Below the pieces are notes generated by a model. It had not been told where the DNA came from, did not search any database, and saw nothing but the letters and a program-made list of their open reading frames with translations. A DNA stretch of 53,767 nucleotides from Mycobacteriales bacterium. Its GTDB lineage: Bacteria > Actinomycetota > Actinomycetes > JAFAQI01 > DASSKL01. Numbering within the stretch: the first letter of the stretch is position 1; each line of letters starts with the position of its first letter. Shown here one piece after another: positions 8,040 through 15,974 of the stretch. Where the stretch lies: assembly GCA_035690485.1 (NCBI GenBank), contig DASSKL010000059.1, positions 1-53,767 of the forward strand. The letters are read 5' to 3'. A program made the position numbers and the translations under genes.

Positions 8040-9310
8040 CAAGGGTCGCCGGACGGGATCGCGGCGGGCGTGGTGGAGGCTCTCGAGTCGTCCACGGCGA
8101 GGGCATCGACCAGGACGCGCGTGGTCAGCCGCACCTGCCAGGCGCGAGCACCGCCTTCCGTCAGGGCGATGGCGACGGCGCTCTCGGTCGCCGGCACGGG
8201 CGGGGTCCAGGCCAGCCGTCGGACGAGCTCCGGGGAGAGCAGGTTCTCGACCGGAAGGTTGTGGTCGTCGGCGATCGCGGCGAGGGCGGCGCGCGCCTTC
8301 GACAGCCGGGCCGCGGCGACCGGGTCGCGGTCGGCCCATCGGTTGGCCGGAGGCGGCCCGTCGCCCACCGGCACCGGTCTGGGCAGGGCTGACTCGGGCA
8401 GCCGCGCGGCCGCGTGCAGCGCCGCCGCGAACGTGCCGGCGTAGCGGCGCGCACCGCGGCCGGTGTAGCCGTCGATCTCCATCAGCTCGGTGGCCGACGA
8501 CGGGCCGCCGATCGCGGCCGCGACGAGTGCGGAGTCGGGGACGATGCGGCCCGGCGCGACATCGCGCTCGCGGGCGACCTGGTCGCGGGCCTCCCAGAGC
8601 GAGCGGATCGCGGCCAGCTGGCGGCGGCTGCGGACGCGGTGGATCCCCGACGTACGCCGCCAGGGGTCGGGTCGAGCCGGAGCCGGCGGCGCGACGACGA
8701 GCGCCTCGAACTCCTCGAGCGCCCAGTCGAACTTTCCCTGGCGCAGCAGCTCCTCGGCCAGCGCGTCACGCAGGTCGACCAGCAGCTCGACGTCCAGCGC
8801 GGCGTAGCGCAGCCACGGCTCGGGCAGTGGGCGCTTGGACCAGTCGACGGCGGCATGGCCCTTCTCGAGCGTGAAGCCGAGCAGGCGCTCGACCAGCGCG
8901 CCGAGGCCGACCCGCTCGAAGCCGGCAAGCCGCCCGGCGAGCTCGGTGTCGAACAGCCGCCGGGGCATCATCCCGATCTCGCGCAGGCAGGGCAGGTCCT
9001 GGTTCGCGGCGTGCAGCACCCATTCGGCACCGGCCAGTGCCTCGCCGAGCGTGGTCAGATCGGGGCAGCCGACGGGGTCGACGAGCGCGGTGCCCGCGCC
9101 CGCGCGGCGCAGCTGCACCAGGTAGGCGCGCTGGCCGTAGCGATAGCCGGAGGCGCGCTCGGCGTCGAGGGCGACCGGTCCGGAGGCCGCGGCGAACCGT
9201 GCAGCCACGCGGGAGAGATCGCCGGCCGTGGCCGTCACCGGGGGGATGCCGTCCCGGGGTTCGAGCAACGGGACGGCCGAGGTGTGCTCGTCCGGCGCAC
9301 CTTCTCCCAC
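8027..9310 (-). CDS. rnd: Ribonuclease D family 3'-5' exonuclease with HRDC domain
   Basis: DEDD-family exonuclease of about 427 residues, likely acting in tRNA or stable-RNA 3' processing. Visible motifs: ALDAERASGYRYGQR (first acidic motif, DxE) near residue 45, LHAANQDLPCL (second), and YAALDVELLVDL (third, YxxxD). An HRDC region of about 80 residues follows near residue 230, then a C-terminal helical domain. The start GTG 9310 matches the usual beginning just before a VPLLEPRDG segment. The frame is open further upstream to 9844, but that part overlaps the response regulator and is rejected. It is co-directional with the regulator (54-base gap) and with efeU. The same gene lies near dxs and DUF3000 in mycobacteria. 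Confidence 0.9.
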   Translation of the reverse strand: MGEGAPDEHTSAVPLLEPRDGIPPVTATAGDLSRVAARFAAASGPVALDAERASGYRYGQRAYLVQLRRAGAGTALVDPVGCPDLTTLGEALAGAEWVLHAANQDLPCLREIGMMPRRLFDTELAGRLAGFERVGLGALVERLLGFTLEKGHAAVDWSKRPLPEPWLRYAALDVELLVDLRDALAEELLRQGKFDWALEEFEALVVAPPAPARPDPWRRTSGIHRVRSRRQLAAIRSLWEARDQVARERDVAPGRIVPDSALVAAAIGGPSSATELMEIDGYTGRGARRYAGTFAAALHAAARLPESALPRPVPVGDGPPPANRWADRDPVAAARLSKARAALAAIADDHNLPVENLLSPELVRRLAWTPPVPATESAVAIALTEGGARAWQVRLTTRVLVDALAVDDSRASTTPAAIPSGDPCCEG

Positions 9311-9363
9311 GCCGACCAAGTTACGCCGGGTGCCGTCCGGCGGGCCTGATTGACGCGGCGGGA

Positions 9364-10044
9364 CTACCTGATCACGCCGGCGCGCATGGCCATGGCGACC
9401 ATCTCGGCGCGGTCGCCGGTGCCGAGCTTTCGGGCGATGCGGGCCAGGTGACTCTTGACGGTGAGCGCCGACAGGCCGAGGTCCTCGCCGATCTCCTTGT
9501 TGGACCGGCCGTCCGCGACGAGCCGGAGCACCTCGACCTCGCGGCCGGACAGGTCGGCGACGCCGTCGTTGCTCGGTGCGCTGCGCAGCCCGGCGGCGAG
9601 TAGAGAGGCGACTGAGGGGTCGGCGTACACGCCGCCGTCGAGGACGCGGCGGACACCGTCGGCGACAACGAGCGGGGAGGCGGACTTCAGGAGGTAGCCC
9701 TGGGCGCCCGCGACGAACGCGGCGCGCACCGAGTAGGGGTCGTCGGCGGCGGACAGCACGACGAGCCGCTGCCAGCCTGCGGCGCGCAGGTCGGCGAGCA
9801 GGTCGAGGCCGGAGCCGTCGGGCAGGCCGACGTCGAGCACGCACAGCTCGCGGGGGCCGCTGGCGTGGGCGCGTGCCCGCGCTTCGGCGCAGCTTGCCGC
9901 CTCGGCGATGTCGGTGGCGCCCATCGCCATCAGGCGGGCGACCATCGACTCCCGGATGAGGGGGTGGTCGTCGACGACCATGGCCGTGAACCCAGGCGCC
10001 ACTCCCGGCGGAGCGGGGATGGACTGCTCGACCAGCGCTGTCAC
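9364..10044 (-). CDS. NarL/FixJ-type two-component response regulator
   Basis: About 226 residues. The receiver domain shows DD at 25-26, the phosphoacceptor Asp71 in the CVLDVGLPDGSG segment and the conserved Lys120 in YLLKSASP. A LuxR-type helix-turn-helix (LSGREVEVLRLVADGRSNKEI to LTVKSHLARI) follows near residues 160-215. GTG 10044 is preferred over ATG 10062 because GAGGAGG (10050-10056) stands 5 bases before it. It is divergent from the subtilisin-sensor-kinase operon across a 266-base intergenic region. The kinase at 13255 belongs to the HisKA_3 class that pairs with NarL-type regulators, so it is the likely partner. Targets may include the divergent operon. Confidence 0.92.
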   Translation of the reverse strand: MTALVEQSIPAPPGVAPGFTAMVVDDHPLIRESMVARLMAMGATDIAEAASCAEARARAHASGPRELCVLDVGLPDGSGLDLLADLRAAGWQRLVVLSAADDPYSVRAAFVAGAQGYLLKSASPLVVADGVRRVLDGGVYADPSVASLLAAGLRSAPSNDGVADLSGREVEVLRLVADGRSNKEIGEDLGLSALTVKSHLARIARKLGTGDRAEMVAMAMRAGVIR

Positions 10045-10310
10045 GGGTACCTCCTCGGCCATGCCTGCCTTGAGCCCAGCAGGGCTCGTCGTTGTGCAGG
10101 TTCGGCCGTCCGGCGGCTTACCTGTAGCCCGAGCGCGGAGCAGATACCGCGCAGATCGGGATATTCGGACAATCGGGTGACGTGCCGCACGTTCGGTGGG
10201 GGGCGCGGCGGTTAGGCCGGACGGGCGATTCGCGCTGCAACGCTCAATGCCGGGGGGGCTTCGTGCCGAGGGAGAGCCGGAAGGCCAGGATCCGACCCCG
10301 AGGAGCGAGC

Positions 10311-11828
10311 GTGCCCGCTTCCACCGCATTGCCGTCGGCAGCCACCGCCCTGCGGCTCGGCTCGCGCCGGTCGGCTGCGGTTGCCGTGCTGCTCGCCGCG
10401 GTGGCCGTCCTCCTGATGGGCGGGTTGCCGCCGGCGGCCTCGGGCGCGTCGCAGACCGGTGCTCCGCTGTCGGCCGTGGTGGCCCTGTCCGGGGACCAGG
10501 CCGTGCGGGCCCCGGGTGTCGACCTCGTCCGGATGCTCCCGTCGGTCGGTGTCGAGATCGTGCGGGGCAGCCGGGCCGCCCTGGCGGGTCTCGCCCACGT
10601 CGCCGGCGTTCTGGGTGTCACCCCGAACCTGCCGGTGCACCTGCAGGCCAAGGCGTACGCCGGAGCGCCGATCTACGCCCCCCAGACCTTGTCGATCCCG
10701 CCCGTCGCCGACGCCGGCACGGGTGTCAACGTCGCCGTCATCGACACCGGCGTGTCTGACACCGCCACGCTCGAGCGAGGCACCGGCCGGCTCGTCGACG
10801 GCGTCGACACTTCGGGGTTGTCCAACCCCAACGGGACCATCCAAGAGACCGGGACGTTCGCCGACGGCTACGGGCACGGCACCTACGTCGCCTCGCTGAT
10901 CGCCGGCGGGTCGGTGTCCGCCGGCGGCGGCCAGATCGTCGGGGTCGCACCCGGCGCGACCGTGACCGTCGTCAAGGTCGCCGACGACCACGGCCGCACC
11001 TCCCTCGCCTCGGTCGTCGCAGGTCTCGACTGGGTCGCCACTCACGCCCAACACGACGAGATCCGCGTCGCCAACCTCTCGCTCTCGGTGGCACGGCCGT
11101 CCGACGCCTACGGCGCCGACCCGTTGAACATCGCGGTGCAGCGCACCCGGGCGCAGGGAGTCACCGTCGTCGTCGCGGCCGGCAACACGGCAGGCGTCGT
11201 CAGCGACCCGGGGTTCGACCCCTCGGCGCTGACGGTCGGCGCCTACGACACGACGACCGACGGGGTTGCGTCGTTCTCGGGCAGCGACCCGAGCATCGGC
11301 AAGCCCGATCTGGTGGCCGCCGGCGTGCACGTCACCGGTGAGGTGCCCGCCGACTCGATCGTCGGGCGAAGCAACAAGCCCGTCTCGCGCTCCGACGGCG
11401 AGGGCAACCTCCTCATCCCGGGCACCGGCACGAGCGGCGCGACCGCCATCGTGAGCGGGCTGGCGGCCGACTTCCTGTCGACCCACCCGAGCGCCACACC
11501 CGACGACGTGGTGGCCTCGATGCGCGCGGCCGCCACGTCGGTCTCCGGCTCGCCCGGCGGCCTCGCCCAGCTGCCGACCACGGTCACCCAGGGCACGGCC
11601 CCGGACTACCCCGACGGCTGGGACGCGACGAAGGCCGGCTGGCCGGACGAGTTCTGGCAGGACGATCTCTGGACCCAGCCCTGGACAGCCGCTACCTGGA
11701 ACACCCGGACCTGGTCCACCCGCACCTGGTCGACCCGCACCTGGTCGACCCGCACGTGGACCACCAGGACCTGGACCACCCGCACCTGGACCGAGGACAT
11801 GTGGTCGGTCAGCGGGTGGGGATCGTGA
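10311..11828 (+). CDS. Secreted subtilisin-like (S8) serine protease with C-terminal tryptophan pentapeptide array
   Basis: About 505 residues. A basic N-terminus and hydrophobic segment (residues 20-45) form a signal peptide. A short propeptide-like domain runs to about residue 115. The S8 domain carries Asp145 (VAVIDTG), His189 (GHGTYVAS), the oxyanion Asn292 (AAGN) and Ser375 (GTSGATA). The last about 65 residues form a Trp-rich tail in which tryptophan recurs every fifth residue, with consensus W-x-T-R-T. GTG 10311 has GAGGAG five bases upstream; longer versions from 10182 or 10263 lack a comparable site and would bury the signal peptide. The stop overlaps the GTG of the next gene. Likely exported; whether the tail binds wall or membrane is unknown. 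Confidence 0.9.
   Translation: MPASTALPSAATALRLGSRRSAAVAVLLAAVAVLLMGGLPPAASGASQTGAPLSAVVALSGDQAVRAPGVDLVRMLPSVGVEIVRGSRAALAGLAHVAGVLGVTPNLPVHLQAKAYAGAPIYAPQTLSIPPVADAGTGVNVAVIDTGVSDTATLERGTGRLVDGVDTSGLSNPNGTIQETGTFADGYGHGTYVASLIAGGSVSAGGGQIVGVAPGATVTVVKVADDHGRTSLASVVAGLDWVATHAQHDEIRVANLSLSVARPSDAYGADPLNIAVQRTRAQGVTVVVAAGNTAGVVSDPGFDPSALTVGAYDTTTDGVASFSGSDPSIGKPDLVAAGVHVTGEVPADSIVGRSNKPVSRSDGEGNLLIPGTGTSGATAIVSGLAADFLSTHPSATPDDVVASMRAAATSVSGSPGGLAQLPTTVTQGTAPDYPDGWDATKAGWPDEFWQDDLWTQPWTAATWNTRTWSTRTWSTRTWSTRTWTTRTWTTRTWTEDMWSVSGWGS
11640..11819 (+). repeat. 15-bp in-frame tandem repeat encoding a Trp-x-Thr-Arg-Thr array
   Basis: TGG codons lie at 11640, 11655, 11670, then every 15 bases from 11682 through 11817 (ten in a row with exact 15-base spacing). 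The central units read W-S-T-R-T and W-T-T-R-T with ACC, CGC and TCG codons. Copy number could change by slippage without breaking the frame. Confidence 0.9.
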
Positions 11829-13255
11829 GCCGCCTCGCCCGGGTGCGCGCCGTCTCCTACGGCGCGCTGCTCCTGGCCGCGGGGTTCGTCTGGCTGGCCG
11901 GCTGGGGCGACCGCACCTGGTGGGCGTCGCCGGCTCTGGCGGTCGCCGTGGCGGCGAGCGAGCTGGCGGTGGTCCACGTGGCCTTCGCCAGGCAGCGCTG
12001 GACGTTCACCGTCACCGAAGGTGTGATCGGCGGTGCGCTGCTCGTGCACGGTGGCGGCTGGGCGGTCGTCAGCGTCCTCGTCGGTGTCGCCATCGCGCAG
12101 GCCGTACGCCGCCTCGCCTGGGTCAAGCTGCAGTACAACACCGCGCAGATCACCGCTTCCGCGGCGCTCGCGGTCGTCGTCGCCCAGACGCTCGGCGGCG
12201 GTGCCGTCGGCGTGGTCGTCGGCATGTGCTGCTACTGGGCGCTGAACCAGCTCCTCTCGGCCGTCCCGCTGGCCATCATGAGCGGCTCACCGCTGGGCCG
12301 GCTCGCGTCCCAGGACGCCCCGTTGCACGCCGTACACGCTGCTGCCAGCGTCAGCATCGGCATGCTCGCCGCGTGGCTCGGGGCGCACGAGCCCTACGGC
12401 CTGCTCGGCCTGATCGCACCGCTCGGGCTGCTGTGGATGTCGTACGACGAGCAGACCGCTCGCACCGCGGAGGCCCGGCTCTTCGCCGAGCTGGCGAACG
12501 GCCACGAGCGGGCGACCGGCCGGTCCACGGACCTGTCCGCGCAGGTGGTCGTCACCGCGGCCGCCCGGCTGTTCGGGGGCGCCGACGTCGAGATGGTCCT
12601 GATCGGCCTCGACGGTCCGGTGCTCTACGCCGGTGACGAGCACGGCGCGTCCCGGCACCGCGCACACGCCGCGACCCTCGACGAGGCGTGGGTGCTTCGC
12701 GCCCTCGGTTCCACCGGCGTCCAGACCGGTGTCGAGCCCGACGGCCACCCGCACGCCGGCCGTCCCTACTGCTCCGCGGTCCTCGGTCCTGCCGACCTGC
12801 CGCTGGCGGTGCTCATCGCCCGCCGGGCCGCTGCGTCCGGAACGTTCGGCCGCCGCGAGGCGATGCTCGCCGACGTGCTCGTGCAGCAGGCGCAGTCGTG
12901 GCTCTCGGTCGCGGAGCTGACCCGCAGCCGCGACGACGCCCGGGCCCAGGCCGAGGCCGCCGAGGAGGCGGCCCGAGCGCTCGGGGATCTCGGCGCGGAG
13001 GCTGCGCCGTCGCTGCTGGTCCTGCGCGAGTCCGCCGCCCGACTCGCTCGCTTGGCGACCACGCCGGCGGGACCCGACATCGTCGTCGACATCGTCGACG
13101 AGCTGCACGCCGTGGAACGTGCGGTCGCATCGCTGCTCGGCGCGGTCGCGCTCGCCGCCGATCCGGACCTCGGCCGGCTCGACCCCCACGTGCCGGTCCC
13201 GCGCTCGCAGGAGTGGACGACGACGGGGGTGCTCGCCGAGGTGGAGCCGCGTTGA
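11825..13255 (+). CDS. Membrane sensor protein: multi-helix N-terminus plus GAF-like domain, no kinase core
   Basis: About 476 residues. The first roughly 215 residues contain six to seven hydrophobic helices. A soluble region at about 220-380 resembles a GAF domain (it includes LADVLVQQAQSWLSVAEL, typical of a GAF terminal helix). An Ala/Glu-rich coiled-coil-like stretch follows at 385-450. There is no HisKA, HATPase or GGDEF motif. GTG 11825 overlaps the protease stop (GTGA) and its own stop overlaps the kinase ATG (TGATG). This strongly suggests that the three proteins are made in fixed ratio and act together, with this protein as the input half of a split sensor kinase. Ligand unknown. 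Confidence 0.8.
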   Translation: MSRLARVRAVSYGALLLAAGFVWLAGWGDRTWWASPALAVAVAASELAVVHVAFARQRWTFTVTEGVIGGALLVHGGGWAVVSVLVGVAIAQAVRRLAWVKLQYNTAQITASAALAVVVAQTLGGGAVGVVVGMCCYWALNQLLSAVPLAIMSGSPLGRLASQDAPLHAVHAAASVSIGMLAAWLGAHEPYGLLGLIAPLGLLWMSYDEQTARTAEARLFAELANGHERATGRSTDLSAQVVVTAAARLFGGADVEMVLIGLDGPVLYAGDEHGASRHRAHAATLDEAWVLRALGSTGVQTGVEPDGHPHAGRPYCSAVLGPADLPLAVLIARRAAASGTFGRREAMLADVLVQQAQSWLSVAELTRSRDDARAQAEAAEEAARALGDLGAEAAPSLLVLRESAARLARLATTPAGPDIVVDIVDELHAVERAVASLLGAVALAADPDLGRLDPHVPVPRSQEWTTTGVLAEVEPR

Positions 13256-14109
13256 TGCGCCCCTGGCACCGCCGCCGGGTCGACGAGGCGGAGCTGCGGC
13301 GCACGTTCGATGCGCTGAGCCTGCGCGCCCGCGTCGCGGACGAGCTGGCGGAGCAGCAGCGGCGCAGCGCCGAGACCGCCAGTGCCGGCATGTTCGAGCT
13401 CCTGTCGGGCCTCGTCGCCGCCGAGGAGAGCGCGCGCGGGCAGCTCGCCGCCGAGCTGCACGACACGGTTGCCCAGACCCTCATGCACGCACGTTCGGTG
13501 CTGTCGGCCGCGACGGATCCGGCGCAGGTGACCTATGCCGCCGACCTGCTGGCCGAGGCCGAGGAGCAGGTGCGCGCCGTCATGGCCCGCACCCGCCCGC
13601 CGGAGCTGCGCGACGGGGACCTGGCCAGGGCGATGACGATGCTGCGCGACGACCTGGCAGCCCGCTACGGGGTGACCGTGCGCCTGTCGTGGCCGGTCGA
13701 GCCGCACCCGCTGCCGCTGGCGACGGCGATCACCGTCTACCGGTTCTTCCAGGAGGCTCTGCTCAACGTCGTCAAGCACGCCGACGTCGACGACGCCGAC
13801 GCGACGTTGACGATGGAGGACGGTCTCGTCATCGCCTGCGTGCGCGACGAGGGTCCGGGCTTCGACCCCGGCCAGGTGCGCTCGGAACGCGGCCGGCACG
13901 TAGGGCTCGGCCTGCTGCGGGAGCGTGCCCGGCTCGCGGGTGGGGTCATCGACGTCGCCTCGTGGCCGCAAAACGGTACGACGCTCACGCTGCGGATGCC
14001 GATCGGCGGCGGGGTCGCGATGCCGTCGTCCCCGCTCTCGTCGGCTCCGGCGCCGTCGCCCTCCGCGTCGCTCCCCGAGCAGCGCAGCGAGGCGACGCTG
14101 CCGACCTGA
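13255..14109 (+). CDS. Cytosolic histidine kinase (HisKA_3/HATPase_c)
   Basis: About 284 residues with no membrane segment. A helical N-terminus (residues 10-55) leads to the dimerisation/phosphoacceptor motif AAELHDTVAQTLMHAR with His69. The ATPase domain shows the N box FFQEALLNVVKHA, the G1 box DEGPGFDP and the G2 box GLGLLRERARLAGG. The tail is Ser/Pro-rich and probably disordered. Because it lacks any sensor domain, it likely receives its signal from the membrane protein encoded just upstream, with which it overlaps by one base. The divergent NarL-type regulator at 9364-10044 is the obvious phosphotransfer partner. Confidence 0.9.
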   Translation: MRPWHRRRVDEAELRRTFDALSLRARVADELAEQQRRSAETASAGMFELLSGLVAAEESARGQLAAELHDTVAQTLMHARSVLSAATDPAQVTYAADLLAEAEEQVRAVMARTRPPELRDGDLARAMTMLRDDLAARYGVTVRLSWPVEPHPLPLATAITVYRFFQEALLNVVKHADVDDADATLTMEDGLVIACVRDEGPGFDPGQVRSERGRHVGLGLLRERARLAGGVIDVASWPQNGTTLTLRMPIGGGVAMPSSPLSSAPAPSPSASLPEQRSEATLPT

Positions 14110-14117
14110 CGGCGCCG

Positions 14118-14129
14118 CCCCGAGCGGGG
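14118..14129. terminator. Short inverted repeat between convergent genes
   Basis: CCCCG-AG-CGGGG lies exactly between the kinase stop (14109) and the DUF3000 stop (14130). The stem is only 5 bp and there is no T-tract, so it is a weak bidirectional terminator candidate. Confidence 0.3.
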
Positions 14130-14723
14130 TCAGACCTTGCGCCGCTTGCGGCCGGCCGAGCGGGCCAGCGGGAGCACGCCTGGGGCGAGCGGGGGCAGCC
14201 CGGCAGCCATGCAGAGCAGCTCGCCGAAGGCGCGCAGGTGTGGCCGCAGGTCGTCACCGACCGGTGTCCATGACGCCCGAAGCTCGACCTGGGCGGCGTC
14301 GGGCTCGCCGGCCAGCGCGCCGAACCGCTCGGAGGCGACCCGGGTCACCGTGCCACCGGCCATCGTGTGCTCGGCCTCCGCCCCGGCCAACGCGTCGAGC
14401 AGCCAGCTCCAGCCGACCGCGGTCAGCAACGGGTCGGCGACCATCTCGGCCTCGAGCGGCGCGTGCAGGTAGGCGACCAGCCGGGTGTCGCCGTCCCATG
14501 CCTCTGGACGGGACGGGTCGTGCAGCACGATCAGCCGGCCGCTCGCCAGCTCCTCGTCGCCGACGACCGCTTCGGCCTGCAGGGAGATCGCGTGCGGTGC
14601 CAGCCGCTGCGGCGCCGGGCCCTCCTGCAGCCGGACCTCCGGCCGCATCGGCGTCTCGCCGAGCAGTGCCACTGCCCGGGCGAATGCCTCGGGGAGCTGC
14701 GCGGGTGGCACGGCGACCGCCAT
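14130..14723 (-). CDS. DUF3000 family protein
   Basis: Soluble protein of 197 residues that I recognise as the actinobacterial DUF3000 family, normally encoded between RNase D and hemE as here. Recognisable parts are the FARAVALLGE region, the GRLIVLHDPSRPEAWDG segment, and VGWSWLLDAL near the middle. The C-terminus is basic (RSAGRKRRKV). No catalytic motif is evident and the function is unknown. ATG 14723 is supported by a TACCCT -10 element six bases upstream, implying a leaderless transcript. Confidence 0.85.
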   Translation of the reverse strand: MAVAVPPAQLPEAFARAVALLGETPMRPEVRLQEGPAPQRLAPHAISLQAEAVVGDEELASGRLIVLHDPSRPEAWDGDTRLVAYLHAPLEAEMVADPLLTAVGWSWLLDALAGAEAEHTMAGGTVTRVASERFGALAGEPDAAQVELRASWTPVGDDLRPHLRAFGELLCMAAGLPPLAPGVLPLARSAGRKRRKV

Positions 14724-14729
14724 GGCGAC

Positions 14730-14735
14730 AGGGTA
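14730..14735 (-). promoter_or_regulatory. Putative leaderless -10 (TACCCT) for DUF3000 gene
   Basis: TACCCT on the minus strand lies 6 bases before ATG 14723, the spacing seen for leaderless transcripts. Confidence 0.45.
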
Positions 14736-14802
14736 GGCGGGAGGGCCGACAGAAACCGGTCGGACGCGCCGCCCGCGGCCCGGATCCGGCCTCGGGTCTA
14801 CC

Positions 14803-14808
14803 TAGGCT
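14803..14808 (+). promoter_or_regulatory. Putative leaderless -10 (TAGGCT) for EamA transporter
   Basis: TAGGCT lies 6 bases before ATG 14815 and 3 bases before ATG 14812. The spacing favours the second ATG as the true start. Confidence 0.4.
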
Positions 14809-14814
14809 GCGATG

Positions 14815-15663
14815 ATGGCCGCCGTCCTCGCGCTGCTCGCCAGCCTGATCTGGGGGACCTCGGACTTCCTCGGCGGCACGCTCAGCCGGCGCATCCCCGC
14901 GATCATCGTGGTCGGTTTCTCGCAGGCCGCCGCGATGGTGGTGCTCGTCCCGGTGGCCGCGGGCGCCGGCGGGTTCGGCGCGGACAGCGGCTACCTGCCG
15001 TGGGCCATCGGCGCCGGCGCCGTCGGCCTTCTCGCGCTGGTCGCCTTCTACCACGGTCTCGCCACCGGCTCGATGGGCGTCGTCGCCCCCATCGCCGCCA
15101 TGGGAGTGGCCGTGCCGATCGCGGTCGGCTTCGCCGAAGGCGACGCCCCCGGCGGCCTGCAGATCGCCGGCCTCGCCATCGCGGCGGTCGGCGTCGTCCT
15201 GGCCAGCGGACCGCGGGCCGAAGGAGGGCGCAACCTGCGCCCGGTCGTGCTGGCCGGCCTGTCGGCGGTCGGCTTCGGTCTCGTGATCCTCTTCATCGCG
15301 AAGGGGAGCGCCCACAGCGTCGTCATGACCTTGCTGGTCATGCGCGCGACCTCGGTGTTGCCGCTGGTCGTGCTCGGATTGGCGGCCGGCAGGCTCGGTG
15401 TCTCGACCCGCGAAGCCGGACCGCACTGGCGCATGCTGGCGGTCGTCGGGCTTGCCGACCTGACGGCGAACGGTGCCTACGCGGTGGCCTCCCGGCACGG
15501 CCTGCTGGCGCTGGTCGCGGTGCTCTCCTCGCTCTACCCGGTGGTCACCGTGCTGCTCGCCCGCGTCGTGCACGACGAGCGGCTGCGGTCGGTGCAGACC
15601 GTCGGCGTCATCGCGGCGCTCGCCGGCGTCATCCTCATCGGCGCCGGTGGGGGCACCGGCTGA
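14815..15663 (+). CDS. EamA-family (DMT) transporter
   Basis: Integral membrane protein of about 282 residues with ten hydrophobic segments arranged as two EamA repeats of five helices each. The first repeat starts with LLASLIWGTSDFLGG, which is typical of the family, and the second begins near residue 145. The last helix contains VGVIAALAGVILIG. These proteins export or import small metabolites; the substrate cannot be predicted. Two ATG codons stand in tandem; 14815 is chosen from the -10 spacing. It is convergent with the small zinc-ribbon gene. Confidence 0.87.
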   Translation: MAAVLALLASLIWGTSDFLGGTLSRRIPAIIVVGFSQAAAMVVLVPVAAGAGGFGADSGYLPWAIGAGAVGLLALVAFYHGLATGSMGVVAPIAAMGVAVPIAVGFAEGDAPGGLQIAGLAIAAVGVVLASGPRAEGGRNLRPVVLAGLSAVGFGLVILFIAKGSAHSVVMTLLVMRATSVLPLVVLGLAAGRLGVSTREAGPHWRMLAVVGLADLTANGAYAVASRHGLLALVAVLSSLYPVVTVLLARVVHDERLRSVQTVGVIAALAGVILIGAGGGTG

Positions 15664-15664
15664 C

Positions 15665-15678
15665 CCCCTCAGCAGGGG
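15665..15678. terminator. Inverted repeat between convergent genes
   Basis: CCCCT-CAGC-AGGGG sits in the 22-base gap between the transporter stop and the zinc-ribbon stop. The 5-bp GC stem without a T-tract makes it a modest bidirectional terminator candidate. Confidence 0.35.
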
Positions 15679-15685
15679 CAGGCGC

Positions 15686-15862
15686 TCAGGCAGCGAGATG
15701 GCGGGCGCGGCGGACCGGGCGGTCGGGGATGATCCCGGCAAACAGCGCGTAGCCGCACACGACGCAGGCGCGCTCGGGGCAGTCGTCATGGCCGTCGACG
15801 CACGGAGGCTGCTCGAACTCCCGCTCCTCGCGGCATGTGGGGCAGTAGTCGTTCGTCGTCAT
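15686..15862 (-). CDS. Small zinc-ribbon-like protein
   Basis: A 58-residue protein with cysteine pairs CPTC near the N-terminus and CVVC near residue 36, plus further cysteines and a histidine between them. This is consistent with one structural zinc site. I start at ATG 15862 ([10 protein letters not shown]) because the cysteine module follows immediately; the upstream open frame to 15925 lacks such logic. It lies next to hemE but is transcribed away from it. Function unknown. Confidence 0.7.
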   Translation of the reverse strand: MTTNDYCPTCREEREFEQPPCVDGHDDCPERACVVCGYALFAGIIPDRPVRRARHLAA

Positions 15863-15974
15863 GACAGCACCGTCGCACGCCCCGCCGACAGTTTCCGGCA
15901 GCCGCGACGGCGTGTCGCTTCCCATCGGTCGTTCCGCCGCTCGCCGCCCTCGGGCTGCGTGGGACGATCGTCAC

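Noticed and set aside
9311-9844. Upstream extension of the RNase D frame
   Set aside because: It overlaps the response regulator on the same strand in another frame and encodes an Arg-rich sequence; the family start is at about 9310.
11682-11819. Short direct repeats considered as a CRISPR or intergenic satellite
   Set aside because: The unit is 15 bases with no spacers, in frame inside the protease, and codes a regular peptide array.
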